The notes under the pieces were generated by a model. It was given only the letters and a program-made list of their open reading frames with translations, did not search any database and was not told where the DNA came from. A stretch of DNA of 54,829 nt from Limisphaerales bacterium (GTDB taxonomy: Bacteria; Verrucomicrobiota; Verrucomicrobiia; Limisphaerales; SXTU01), in the NCBI GenBank assembly GCA_009773355.1, contig WRPG01000033.1:1-54829 (forward strand). The letters are read 5' to 3'. The position numbers were made by a program, and so were the translations under genes. Below are positions 7,941 through 16,595 of this stretch, in pieces; position 1 is the stretch's first letter; every line of letters starts with the position of its first letter.

Positions 7941-8717
7941 TCACCGCGCCGCGATGAGCGTCAACCGCTGCCACCACCAGATGATTTTGCCGTCCTCCTC
8001 GGCAAGGCGGAACAGGTGGCGGGCGGACTCAGGGGCGTGGGCGACGAGGTCGAGCACCAGGCGGCGGTTCTCCGGCGACGTGGCGGCGCAGTCGAAATAC
8101 CAGTTCAGGTCCGGCTGCTTCATCGGCGCGAGCGTGGCGCGCTTCACCTTCAAGCCGGCCGCTTCGCAGAACTTCGTCCATGTGCCGGGCGTCACGAAGC
8201 GGTGATGGCTCGGGTCACGGAGCTTCTCGACTTGGTGCAGCCATTCCTCTGCCTCGGGCTGGCCGTCCTCCACGCTGCCGTCAATCAGCAGGAAGTGCCC
8301 GCCGGGCCGCAGCACGCGCGCCGTCTCGCGCACGAAGGACTCCGGCGAGCTGAAGTGGTGCGGCGCGACACGGCAGGTCACGAGGTCGAAGCTCGCGTCG
8401 CCGTAGGGAAACTCCTCCGCCGGATGCTGGCGGGTCCGCACGGTCAGACCGCGTGAAGCGCCGAGCGCCGCCGCCTTCTCCAGCATCGGCGCGGCAATGT
8501 CTGCGAGCGTGACGCGGTGGCCGAGGCTGGCGAGGTGAAGGCCCGTGTGCCCGCCGCCGGTGGCGACATCCAGCACGTCGGCGATGGCGGGCAACGAAAT
8601 CTGCGACAGCGCGTCCGCCACGTCGGCGACGTTTTCGAGGATGTGGCCCTTGCCGTAGCGCCCGCTCTGCCGGGCGAACTGCTCCTGGGCCGCGCGTTGG
8701 ACGGCGTCGAGTTCCAT
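7941..8717 (-). CDS. UbiE-like class I SAM-dependent methyltransferase
   Basis: This 258-residue protein has a Methyltransf_11-type Rossmann fold: motif I VLDVATGGGH at 48-57, an acidic residue at the end of strand 2 (RVTLADIA), motif IV FDLVTCRVAPHHF and post-I ARVLRPGGHFLLIDGS. It probably methylates a small molecule; the substrate cannot be told. The frame is open further upstream, but ATG 8717 (MELDAVQRAAQEQF) gives the family's usual N-terminus and follows the xylulokinase stop by 5 bases, so the two form one minus-strand unit. It converges with the RDD gene. Confidence 0.85.
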   Translation of the reverse strand: MELDAVQRAAQEQFARQSGRYGKGHILENVADVADALSQISLPAIADVLDVATGGGHTGLHLASLGHRVTLADIAAPMLEKAAALGASRGLTVRTRQHPAEEFPYGDASFDLVTCRVAPHHFSSPESFVRETARVLRPGGHFLLIDGSVEDGQPEAEEWLHQVEKLRDPSHHRFVTPGTWTKFCEAAGLKVKRATLAPMKQPDLNWYFDCAATSPENRRLVLDLVAHAPESARHLFRLAEEDGKIIWWWQRLTLIAAR

Positions 8718-8722
8718 GTGGG

Positions 8723-10249
8723 TCAGCGCAGCACGAAGGCGCGGTGCTGCTTGAACACGCCACGCAGCGCCTTGGAAGTCTCGTCCTGCAACGCCTGCAA
8801 CTCGCGATAGACGGCGACGTTCTTCGCGTCCGGCTCGGCGGTCTCGGCTTTGTTCAGCGTGACGAACTCGTCCGTGATGTCCGCGATGCTGACCTTCTCG
8901 CCCGCCTGCAAGCGCCAGCACCAGAGCGCCTGCAACGCCGCGCCGTAGGCCGCGCCTTCGCCGACCTTGAGCGTGACGACCTCGGCGTTGAACACGTCGG
9001 CCATGATCTGCCGCCAGAGCTTCGACTTCGCGCCGCCGCCGGTCGCGCGGATTTGCTTCGCCTTCACGCCGAGTTCGGCGAGGCGGCGCAGGCCGTAGTT
9101 CATGCCGAGCGTGACGCCCTCGAACGCGGCGCGGCAGTAGTGGCTCGCGGTGAAGGTGCCGGGATTGATGCCGAGCATCGTGCCGCAGCCGTCGGGGACG
9201 TTGGGCGTGCGCTCGCCTTCGAGGTAGGGCAACAGCAGCAGGCCACGCGAGCCGGCGGGCACTTTCGCGGCCTTGGCCTCGAACTGCTCGTGCGTGTAGC
9301 CGAAGTCGCGGCGCATCATCTCGGTCGCGACGGTGACGTTCATCGTGCAGAGCAGGGGCAGCCAATGGTTCGTGCTGTCGCAGAACGCGGCGATTTCGCC
9401 GGCTGGGTCCACGACCGGCTTGTCCGCGCAGGCGTAGATGGTGCCGCTGGTGCCGAGGCTCGCGGTGACGATGCCCGCGCGCGTGTTGCCGGTGCCAATC
9501 GCGCCCATCATGTTGTCACCGCCGCCGGCGCTGACGAGCACGCCGGGGTTCAAGCCCAGTTCTTTCGCTGTCGCGGCGGAGAGCTGGCCCGCAGGCTGGT
9601 CGCTGGAAATGAGGCGCGGGAGCTTCGCGGCGAGGTCGCCGCCGACGGCCTTGAGCACGGCGTCGGACCACTTGCGTTTGCGCACGTCGAGAATGGCGGT
9701 GCCGCTGGCGTCGCCGTATTCCATCACGCGTTCGCCGGTGAGCCAGAAGTTCAGATAGTCGTGCGGGAGCAGGACGGTGGCGAGCTTGGCGAAGTTTTTC
9801 GGCTCGTGCTTCTTGAGCCAGAGAATTTTCGGGACGGTGAAGCCGGGGAGAATCGCGTTGCCCACGGCCTTGCTCGCGCCCTTGAGCCCACCGAGCTTCG
9901 CCGTGAGTTCCTCGCACTCGACGATGGTTGAAGTGTCGCACCAAAGCTTGGCGGGGCGGATGACTTCGCCGGCCTTGTCGAGCGGCACGAAGCCGTGCTG
10001 CTGGCCGCTGACGCCGATGGCGACGACCTCGCTGGCCTTGGCCTTGGCCTGCTTGAGCGCGTCCTTGATGGCCTTCGCGGTCGCGCCGCGCCAAGTGTGC
10101 GGATGCTGCTCCTTCGCGCCGGGCGGGAGATTGGGAATCAGGTCGTAAGCAGCGGACGCGCTGCCGAGCACCTTGCCGGACTTCGCGTCCACGACGAGGG
10201 CCTTGGTGGATTGCGTGCCGGAATCAATGCCAATGAGGAGAGAACGCAT
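8723..10249 (-). CDS. xylB: Xylulokinase (FGGY-family carbohydrate kinase)
   Basis: Xylulokinase phosphorylates D-xylulose to xylulose 5-phosphate, feeding the pentose phosphate pathway. The 508 residues match the family. Visible motifs are the phosphate-binding GIDSGTQSTK (7-16), GVSGQQHG (79-86), DASGTAILDVRKRKW (180-194), the putative catalytic Asp245 in AGGGDNMMGA, and the ATP-site segment GGGAKSKLWRQIMADVFN near the C-terminus. I chose ATG 10249; a TTG two codons upstream (10255) is less likely. Xylose isomerase is not in the window. A specificity for another pentulose is possible but less likely given the motifs. Confidence 0.9.
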   Translation of the reverse strand: MRSLLIGIDSGTQSTKALVVDAKSGKVLGSASAAYDLIPNLPPGAKEQHPHTWRGATAKAIKDALKQAKAKASEVVAIGVSGQQHGFVPLDKAGEVIRPAKLWCDTSTIVECEELTAKLGGLKGASKAVGNAILPGFTVPKILWLKKHEPKNFAKLATVLLPHDYLNFWLTGERVMEYGDASGTAILDVRKRKWSDAVLKAVGGDLAAKLPRLISSDQPAGQLSAATAKELGLNPGVLVSAGGGDNMMGAIGTGNTRAGIVTASLGTSGTIYACADKPVVDPAGEIAAFCDSTNHWLPLLCTMNVTVATEMMRRDFGYTHEQFEAKAAKVPAGSRGLLLLPYLEGERTPNVPDGCGTMLGINPGTFTASHYCRAAFEGVTLGMNYGLRRLAELGVKAKQIRATGGGAKSKLWRQIMADVFNAEVVTLKVGEGAAYGAALQALWCWRLQAGEKVSIADITDEFVTLNKAETAEPDAKNVAVYRELQALQDETSKALRGVFKQHRAFVLR

Positions 10250-10303
10250 AATCAAAAAGTGCCGCGAGGATGGCGAAATGCAGGCGCGGCGGCAAGTCGG
10301 GGC

Positions 10304-10379
10304 GTAGGAGACGAGGTGACGAGTCTCTGACTGACTTGGCTCCGGCGCTTGAAGTGAGCCTCCTCACGTCGTCTCATAC
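10304..10379. repeat. Palindromic element between the xylB and sulfatase genes
   Basis: Arms 10304-10327 and 10356-10379 are complementary at about 20 of 24 positions (GTAGGAGACGAGGTGACGAG and an imperfect complement) with a 28-base loop. No close second copy is seen in the window. Confidence 0.65.
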
Positions 10380-10393
10380 GGGGACGCGCTGTC

Positions 10394-11974
10394 CTACTTC
10401 TTTTTCGCTGCGGCGGGCGGTGTGTTTTTCACGAGCTTCACTTCAACCGCGTTCTTCTGTGGCGCGCCGGGAGTGCTGCGGCCGTCGGCGACGTATTTCT
10501 CGAGGAGCTTCGTCAGGCGCGCGACGACGTCGGGATGCTGGTCCTGCACGTTGGCCCGCTCGCCGATGTCCTTGGCGAGGTCGAAAAGCTGGATGGCAGG
10601 CAGGCCCACGGCCTTCGGCGTGCCAGGTCGCGGGTCGCTCCAGCCGCCGGAGTCGCGGCAGAGTTCGAGCTTCCAGTTGCCCTGCCGGATGGCGAAGGAG
10701 CCGTTGATGGAGTGGTGGACGACGGCTTCGCGGAGCGGGGACTTGGCCTGGCCGAGCAATGCCGGGAGGAAGCTTACGCTGTCCTCGGCGGCGGTGGCAG
10801 GGAGTTTGGCCCCGACGATGTCCGCAGCGGTGGCCATGAAGTCGGTGAGGCAGAGCAGTTGGTCGGACTTGCCGCCGGCCTTCACGCGCGCGGGCCAGCG
10901 GACGAGGAACGGGATGCGATGCCCGCCGTCAAAAATGTCCGCCTTGTTGCCGCGGAAGACGTGACTCGGGCTGTGGCCTTTCGCAAGCAGCGCAGGGAAG
11001 TCGGCTTGCGGCGAGCAGCCGTTGTCGCTGGTGACGATGACGAGGGTGTTCTCGGTGAGACCTTGTTTGTCCAGTTCCGCGAGCAACTGCCCGATGGCGT
11101 GGTCAGTCTGCATGACGAAGTCGGCGTAGTGGTTCAGGCCGCTCTTGCCCTGCCATTCCTTCGTGGGTGCGATGGGTGTGTGCGGCGAGGCGAGGGGGAG
11201 GTAGAGGAAGAAGGGCTGCTCCTTCTTCACCGGGCTGCGGGCGCGGGACTTCACGTAGTCAATGGCCTTGGCCGTCAACGTCGGCAGCACGTCCTCGACC
11301 TCGAAGTCGGGCGCGGCGGGGCCGAGGCGGCACTTGCCTTGGGCGCGACCGAGGAAGAGGGGGAAGTCCTTGTCCGCGGTCGGGAGCTTGGTGACGCGGT
11401 CGTTCTCGATGAACGTGTAAGGCACCATGTCGAGCGAGGCGCTGATGCCGAAGTAGTAGTCGAAGCCGACGCTGTTCGGGCCGTTCTTGATGGGTTGCGC
11501 GTAGTCCACGTTGTGCACCTGGTCGGGCGACTCGATGTTCAGCTCGGCCACGTCTTTGCCGGGCAGCTTCACCCAGTCCATGCCGAGATGCCATTTGCCG
11601 ACGGCGGCGGTGTGGTAGCCGTGCTGCTTGAGCAGCGAAGCCACCGTCATCCGGCCCGGCTCGATGAGGCGCGGGCTGAGGCCGCCGAGAACGAAGGACT
11701 GGAGCTTGGAACGCCAGTTGTAGCGGCCCGTCATCACGCCGTAGCGGGTGGGCGAGCAGACGGAGGAGCTGGAGTGAACGTCGGTGAAATACATCCCGCC
11801 AGCGGCGAGCTTGTCCAGATGCGGCGTGGCGATTTTGCCCTGCGGGTTGAGGCAATTCACGTCGCCATAGCCGAGGTCGTCACAGAGGATGTAGAGGATG
11901 TTGGGCTTGGCGTGAGCGGCGGCGGCAGTCGTGGCGAAGAGCGCGAGGGCGAGAGCGGTAAGCAGGGTTTTCAC
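10394..11974 (-). CDS. Exported sulfatase (arylsulfatase family)
   Basis: This 526-residue protein starts with a clear signal peptide (MKTLLTALALALFATTAAAA, cleavage likely after AHA). It carries the sulfatase signature VCSPTRYGVMTGR with Cys73, which a formylglycine-generating enzyme would oxidise to the catalytic residue. Metal ligands are plausible in the early LCDDLGYGD (30-38) and later in VIVTSDNG. The C-terminal region (QLFDLAKDIGERANVQDQHP) is typical of arylsulfatase A-like enzymes. It should hydrolyse sulfate esters, probably of sulfated polysaccharides, in the periplasm or outside the cell; the exact substrate is unknown. Such sulfatases are abundant in Verrucomicrobiota and Planctomycetes. 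No formylglycine-generating enzyme is in the window. Confidence 0.92.
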   Translation of the reverse strand: MKTLLTALALALFATTAAAAHAKPNILYILCDDLGYGDVNCLNPQGKIATPHLDKLAAGGMYFTDVHSSSSVCSPTRYGVMTGRYNWRSKLQSFVLGGLSPRLIEPGRMTVASLLKQHGYHTAAVGKWHLGMDWVKLPGKDVAELNIESPDQVHNVDYAQPIKNGPNSVGFDYYFGISASLDMVPYTFIENDRVTKLPTADKDFPLFLGRAQGKCRLGPAAPDFEVEDVLPTLTAKAIDYVKSRARSPVKKEQPFFLYLPLASPHTPIAPTKEWQGKSGLNHYADFVMQTDHAIGQLLAELDKQGLTENTLVIVTSDNGCSPQADFPALLAKGHSPSHVFRGNKADIFDGGHRIPFLVRWPARVKAGGKSDQLLCLTDFMATAADIVGAKLPATAAEDSVSFLPALLGQAKSPLREAVVHHSINGSFAIRQGNWKLELCRDSGGWSDPRPGTPKAVGLPAIQLFDLAKDIGERANVQDQHPDVVARLTKLLEKYVADGRSTPGAPQKNAVEVKLVKNTPPAAAKKK

Positions 11975-12054
11975 GCGCGCGAGTGTAGCGAACGCGCGTC
12001 GCGGCGCAACGGCGTCGAAGGCCTCACCCCGCCGGCTTCATCAAACCCACCGCC

Positions 12055-12780
12055 TCACGCAAACCGCGCCTTCACCCAGCCCACCACCGTTTCCACCATC
12101 GGCTTCGTGAAGTCGCCGGCGAAGACGTGGTTCGAGCCTTGGAGCACGACGAACTTCACGTCGTTGCCCGCACGGATGAGGATGTCCTTCGAGTCCTGGA
12201 TGGGCACCACGTCGTCCTCCGTGCCGTGGACGAGCAGCCACGGGACTTTGATCTTCGGCGCCGCGTCGAGCACGGTGCCGATCTGCGTGAGATCGTCCAT
12301 GTAGGCTTGGGAGAGCGGGCATTGCTCGTCGTCCCACATGAAGCCCGCGCCCGGCTTCACCGTGCTGAACTCGCGCTGTGCAAAGGCCGCCGTGCGCACC
12401 ATGCCGGAGAGCGACACCAGCAGGCGGATGCGCGGGTCCTGGCTGGCGCGCAGCACGCCCACCGCGCCGCCCATGCTGTGGCCGATGTAGCCGACGTTCC
12501 AGCCCGCGTAGGCGTCCAGCACGGAGCCGAGGTCGGCGACTTCCTTCGAGATGGTGGCGTCGGTGAACTGGCCGCCGGACGCGCCGTTGCCGGCGAAGGA
12601 GAAGCGCAGCGCGTTGACGCCGGCGGCGGCGAGCGCCTCGGCGAGCGCGACAATGAACGGCCGGTCCTTGTTGCCGGTCACGCCGTGGCCGAGGAGGACG
12701 AGGTTTTTCGAGTTCGCATCGCCTTGGTGAAAGGTGTGGTCAATGCGCTCGCCGTGGAAGTTTTTGATTTCGCCAAACAT
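12055..12780 (-). CDS. Alpha/beta hydrolase
   Basis: This 241-residue cytoplasmic alpha/beta-hydrolase has an oxyanion-type LLGHGVTGNKDRP (29-41), the nucleophile elbow GHSMGG with Ser102, an acidic residue in VHGTEDDVVP (Asp189 or 190) and His218 in GSNHVF. It resembles the esterase/dienelactone-hydrolase-like family; the substrate is unknown. The open frame extends upstream to 13191 through a repeat and the neighbouring gene's region, but ATG 12780 (MFGEIKNFHGERI) is the natural start. It is divergent from the small gene at 12871. Confidence 0.85.
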   Translation of the reverse strand: MFGEIKNFHGERIDHTFHQGDANSKNLVLLGHGVTGNKDRPFIVALAEALAAAGVNALRFSFAGNGASGGQFTDATISKEVADLGSVLDAYAGWNVGYIGHSMGGAVGVLRASQDPRIRLLVSLSGMVRTAAFAQREFSTVKPGAGFMWDDEQCPLSQAYMDDLTQIGTVLDAAPKIKVPWLLVHGTEDDVVPIQDSKDILIRAGNDVKFVVLQGSNHVFAGDFTKPMVETVVGWVKARFA

Positions 12781-12870
12781 GGTGGGAGGAGTTTCTAGCC
12801 CCGCGATGGTGCCGCCGCAAACGCAAAAGCGGCGCTTGCCAGAAACGAGGCCTTCGCTACTCTCCGCGCC

Positions 12871-13053
12871 ATGACGTTTTTCAAAGCGATTCTCGCGTGG
12901 CTGGTCATCGGGGTGATTCTGGGTGGCGGCATCTTCATGACGGTGCATCCCAAGTCGCCGTCGTGGTTCCCGCTGCTCATTGTGGTGGTCGGCTTGGTCG
13001 CCGTCATCGGCAAGTTCGGCTGCCTGCCGCCCAGCGACGAGCATCATCACTGA
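12871..13053 (+). CDS. Small membrane protein, 60 residues
   Basis: A short gene with two hydrophobic stretches: residues 3-22 (FFKAILAWLVIGVILGGGIF) and 32-48 (WFPLLIVVVGLVAVIGK), ending in a His-rich tail (EHHH). No family is recognised. It is believable as a gene because it has an ATG start, membrane-like composition in this frame only, an isolated position with divergent upstream DNA, and a strong intrinsic terminator 28 bases after its stop. Confidence 0.65.
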   Translation: MTFFKAILAWLVIGVILGGGIFMTVHPKSPSWFPLLIVVVGLVAVIGKFGCLPPSDEHHH

Positions 13054-13080
13054 TTTCCCGGCGGCCGGCCGGAGCGGAAG

Positions 13081-13112
13081 ACGCGAAGGTGAACGCCTTC
13101 GCGTTTTTCTTT
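13081..13112 (+). terminator. Rho-independent terminator
   Basis: A perfect 9-base-pair stem (ACGCGAAGG at 13081-13089 with CCTTCGCGT at 13096-13104) and a 6-base loop are followed by a T-rich run (TTTTCTTTT). It lies just after the 60-residue membrane protein gene. Confidence 0.8.
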
Positions 13113-13132
13113 TCGAGGAAGGGCTTTGTCCC

Positions 13133-13202
13133 GTGTCGGCGGCTTGCAGTCGCCGCGTTGCGTGTTCGGATCCAACCGACGGCGACTGCAAGTCGCCGGC
13201 AC
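13133..13202. repeat. Palindromic element downstream of the DsbD gene
   Basis: Arms 13133-13155 and 13180-13202 pair at 21 of 23 positions (core GGCTTGCAGTCGCCG). It sits exactly between the plus-strand terminator and the stop codon of the minus-strand DsbD gene, so it could end that transcript. Confidence 0.8.
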
Positions 13203-13203
13203 T

Positions 13204-15372
13204 TCACTTCGCCGCCTTGTCCAAGGCTTCGAGGACAATGCTTGGGGTCAGCAACGTGGGCAGAAGCATCGGCTCGGCCTTCGGATCGCGGGGATAGACC
13301 AGCACCATCGGCACGCCGGCGCGGCCGAACTTCTTCAGTTCGCTGACGATGGCGGGCGTCTCCAGCGTGTTGTCGGCGAGCAGCGCGACGGCGTTCAGCT
13401 CCTTCAGCTTCTTCTGCGTCGCGGCGATTTCGAGGCTGCTCTTGAGGTTCGCCTTGCAGGTGAAGCACCAGTCCGCCGTGAAGTCCACGAGGACGACGCG
13501 GCCCTCGGCGCGGGCCTTGGTGACGGCGTCGAGGCTCCACGGCTGCCAGTCAATGCCGTCGGGACTGGACTTCGCCATGGCTCCGGCTTCGGCGGGTTTC
13601 GCGGGATTGCGCCAATGCAACTGGCCTTCGAGCGCGTAGGCGTAAGCGCCGCCGGCCAGCAGCAGGCTCAGGCCCATCGCGAGGCCGCGCCGCTCGCCGC
13701 CGCGCTGGACGAACTCGCCCCAAATCCACACCGCGAGCGAGAGCACGACGAGGAACAGTCCCAGCCAGAGCGCCCCGTCGCGTCCGAAGATGCGCGTGGA
13801 AACCCACAGCAGCCAGATGGCCGTGGCGAGCATCGGGAAGCCCATCGCGTGTTTGAAGTGAACCATCCAGTTGCCGGGCTTGGGCAGGAATTTGAGCCAC
13901 GCGGGCTGGAACGTGAGCAGCAGGTAAGGCAGGGCGAGGCCAGCCCCGATGGCAAGGAAGAGCAGGAGGATAAGGAACGGCGGTTGGGCGAACGCAAAGC
14001 CCAGCGCAGGCGCAAGTAGCGGCGCGGTGCAAGGCGTGGCGAGCGCGGTGGCGAGGACGCCGTTGAAGAACGCGCCCGTCGGACCCTCTTTGCCGGCCAA
14101 CTCGCTGGCGGAGGTCATCGCGCCGCTGCCGAGCGAAACTTCAAACAACCCGAACAAGTTCAGCGCCACGAGCGTGACGAGCGTGACCATGCTGACGAGG
14201 AAGATGGGGTTCTGGAACTGCATCCCCCAACTCGCATTCTTGCCCGCCTGCTGCACGCCAATGACGACGCCCGCGAGCACGACGAACGAGGCGAGCACGC
14301 CGAGGCAATAGACCAAGCCCAGCATCCGCACGCGCGCGGGCGATTCCTTCGCCTGATTCACGAAGCCGAAAATCTTGAGCGCGATGACCGGTAGCACGCA
14401 CGGCATGATGTTCAGGATGAGGCCGCCGAGGAACGCGAGGAGCAGCGCGTGGCCGAACGATGTGACCTCTCCGCTCGCAGCAGGCGGGGCAGGGGAGGGC
14501 GTCGGGGTTTGTTTGCTGGCAGCGGAGGGGGCGGCTGGACTCCCGTCGCTGAGAACAAGGTTGGCCTCGTAGCCGGTGGGATGCGGTTCGTCCGCGCGCT
14601 CGACGAGCAGGCCGAGCAGTTGCTTGGGCCAGTCGCCCTCGGTCTTCTTCACCTGCTTGCGGAGAACGACCTTGCCGCCTGCGTTGCTCACGACTTCCGT
14701 CGGGCCGGCGACCTCGAAGCCCTCGCCGCCGTAGGGGAAGAAGTCCGGTTTCGGCGTGCTGGTGCTCCACTCAACGAGCAGTGCGCGCGACTCATTCGTG
14801 CCGGCGGGCGCTTCCCAGCGGGCGGAGGCGACGAGGTTGGGCTTTTGCGTTGGGAGGAACTTCTGCCAGCCGGGGAATTGCGCAGCGGAGGCGGAGGGCT
14901 TGGATTCGGGGCTGACATTCAGTGTGGCTTTGGCCGTCTGTTTCGCCGGCACGCAGGAGCCGCCCGTCTCGCATTCGAGCCAGGAAACTTTCGCGGTCAG
15001 CTCGTGACTGCCGGCGGGCGCATTGGCGGCGAGCTTGAGTGGCACGAGCAGCACCGCCTCCTTCGCGTATTCGTAGCTGGTCAGGGTATTGGCGAAATAC
15101 TTGCCCGGCACGGGCCACTGGATTTCTCCGGCGGTCACGCCTGCCGGAAGTTCCCAAACGATCTTCGTCGGGAAGCCGACATCACCGCCGTTGCGCCAGT
15201 AGGTGTGCCAGCGCGGGGCCATCGTGAGGCGCACGCCCACGAGGACAGTGTCACCGGGCTTGGCGGCGTCCTTGTCCAGCAGGAGGTCAACCTTGGTGGC
15301 GGCCGCGTTGGCTGGGGGCGCGAACCAGCCGAGCAGACAGCAGCCGACCAGCGCAAGAAACCCGTTTCGCAT
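13204..15372 (-). CDS. dsbD: DsbD-type thiol:disulfide interchange protein
   Basis: This 722-residue inner-membrane protein should carry electrons from cytoplasmic thioredoxin to periplasmic thiols. It has a signal peptide (MRNGFLALVGCCLLGWFAPP), an N-terminal periplasmic beta domain of about 270 residues with a cysteine pair (LECETGGSC), a central membrane domain (about 300-560) with paired cysteines (NIMPCVLPVIALKIFGF and ALATPCTAPLLAPALGFAF), and a C-terminal thioredoxin domain with DFTADWCFTCKANLKSS near residue 630. All three cysteine pairs are kept, so the relay looks functional. I chose ATG 15372, which begins the signal peptide, over the upstream start at 15423. Confidence 0.92.
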   Translation of the reverse strand: MRNGFLALVGCCLLGWFAPPANAAATKVDLLLDKDAAKPGDTVLVGVRLTMAPRWHTYWRNGGDVGFPTKIVWELPAGVTAGEIQWPVPGKYFANTLTSYEYAKEAVLLVPLKLAANAPAGSHELTAKVSWLECETGGSCVPAKQTAKATLNVSPESKPSASAAQFPGWQKFLPTQKPNLVASARWEAPAGTNESRALLVEWSTSTPKPDFFPYGGEGFEVAGPTEVVSNAGGKVVLRKQVKKTEGDWPKQLLGLLVERADEPHPTGYEANLVLSDGSPAAPSAASKQTPTPSPAPPAASGEVTSFGHALLLAFLGGLILNIMPCVLPVIALKIFGFVNQAKESPARVRMLGLVYCLGVLASFVVLAGVVIGVQQAGKNASWGMQFQNPIFLVSMVTLVTLVALNLFGLFEVSLGSGAMTSASELAGKEGPTGAFFNGVLATALATPCTAPLLAPALGFAFAQPPFLILLLFLAIGAGLALPYLLLTFQPAWLKFLPKPGNWMVHFKHAMGFPMLATAIWLLWVSTRIFGRDGALWLGLFLVVLSLAVWIWGEFVQRGGERRGLAMGLSLLLAGGAYAYALEGQLHWRNPAKPAEAGAMAKSSPDGIDWQPWSLDAVTKARAEGRVVLVDFTADWCFTCKANLKSSLEIAATQKKLKELNAVALLADNTLETPAIVSELKKFGRAGVPMVLVYPRDPKAEPMLLPTLLTPSIVLEALDKAAK

Positions 15373-15495
15373 GACAGTATGATGGCTGCGGCTCGGATTT
15401 GTTTGAAAGTTTATTGTCCGCATCGCCGGGGATGAGTCGGGTCGGGCGGTGATTCCTTACATCCACAAGGTGCTCTCTCCCTGGTCACGCGCGGC

Positions 15496-15552
15496 GGAGC
15501 GCAGGTGTCCAACCTGCGCGTTCGGACCACGCCGGTTGGACACCGGCGCTCC
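15496..15552. repeat. Palindromic element, family B, intergenic copy
   Basis: The left arm 15496-15518 is identical to the left arm of the in-gene element at 5986-6008. The right arm 15530-15552 differs from it at two positions. It ends 2 bases before the stop codon of the minus-strand methyltransferase gene. Otherwise the spacer 15373-15554 shows nothing recognisable. Confidence 0.85.
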
Positions 15553-15554
15553 CC

Positions 15555-16493
15555 TCACATCCGATGCCGCTGCCAGTGGGTGATTTTCTTGCGGAAGCTG
15601 GCGGCGGTCAGCCAATACCAGCGCTCGTAGCGGCGCAGCGCGGCGGCGCGTTCGTTCGGGTCGTCGCGGATGAAGCGCGTGGTCACGCCGGCCTCGGCGG
15701 AGGTGGGTTTCTCGAAGACGGCGTTGAGCCGCGTGCCGGGCAGGTCGCCGTCGAGCGAGTCCACGCGCTTGACTGCAAAGCCGGTCTTTTGCGCGAGCCG
15801 GTGCAGCGTGCGCGGCGAGAAGCTGTAGTGGTGCGCGACGTGGAAGAAGTGCGAGAGCCGCGAGCCGGGCGCCTCGACGTTGGGCACCTCGACGACGTAG
15901 TGGCCGTGGGGCTTGAGCAGCTTCTTGATGGTCGTCAGCGTCGCGGTCGGGCTGATGGTGTGTTCGAGGACGTGGTTCATCACCACGAGGTCGAAGCTCG
16001 CGGGCTTGAGCTTGTGCGAGACCTCTTCCAGCAGCCCGTTATGCACGTCGAGGCCCTTCTTCTCGCGCGCGAACTGCGCGTGGCCCTCGTGCGGCTCGAT
16101 GCCGGTGAAGTGCCCCGTGGAGCCGACGACTTCCTTCATGCTCCAGAGCAGCGCGCCGACGCTGCAACCAATCTCCAGCACCCGCACGCCGGGCTTCAGA
16201 TAAGGCCGGAGTTGCGCGAGCATCGGGCGAATCTTCGGCAGCCGCCGGCGGAAGAAGCTCTCGTCCGGCATGGACTGGTTCTTGTAAGCGCCCCAGTAGC
16301 TCGTGTGGTAGAACTTCGAGTTCTCGCGCTCGGTCGGGCGCGGGTTCGTATAGACCAGCCCGCAGTCCTCGCAGATGACCGTGGTGAGCTTCGAGCCGCC
16401 GCGCCCGCGCGTGGCAAAAACCTGGTGCCGCCCGCTTCCGCAAAGGTCGCAGACCTGTTTGTGCTCTTCAGTTGTGGCGACAGTGGATTTCAT
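15555..16493 (-). CDS. Zinc-ribbon class I SAM-dependent methyltransferase
   Basis: This 312-residue protein has an N-terminal zinc-ribbon (Cys15, Cys18 in VCDLCGSG; Cys41, Cys44 in VICEDCGLVYTNPRP) followed by a Methyltransf_23-type domain with motif I VLEIGCSVGA at 105-114 and motif IV FDLVVMNHVLEH. Proteins of this layout are often found in polysaccharide or nucleotide-sugar clusters, but nothing here identifies the substrate. The large open frame upstream to 17561 is a shadow of the SBBP gene; ATG 16493 (MKSTVATTEEHKQVCDLCGS) is the natural start. It is transcribed divergently from the SBBP gene. Confidence 0.85.
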   Translation of the reverse strand: MKSTVATTEEHKQVCDLCGSGRHQVFATRGRGGSKLTTVICEDCGLVYTNPRPTERENSKFYHTSYWGAYKNQSMPDESFFRRRLPKIRPMLAQLRPYLKPGVRVLEIGCSVGALLWSMKEVVGSTGHFTGIEPHEGHAQFAREKKGLDVHNGLLEEVSHKLKPASFDLVVMNHVLEHTISPTATLTTIKKLLKPHGHYVVEVPNVEAPGSRLSHFFHVAHHYSFSPRTLHRLAQKTGFAVKRVDSLDGDLPGTRLNAVFEKPTSAEAGVTTRFIRDDPNERAAALRRYERWYWLTAASFRKKITHWQRHRM

Positions 16494-16595
16494 CCGCCTC
16501 CGGCTGACCGGAAAAAGTGACGCAATGTTTGCGAAGCGCGGCGAATTGTCAAAGACGGCTTGAAGCGGCTTCCCGCCGGCCCGCGTCCAACGCGC

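Noticed and set aside
8718-9365. Extended methyltransferase frame upstream of 8717
   Set aside because: It overlaps xylB in another frame and is Arg-rich without similarity to methyltransferases.
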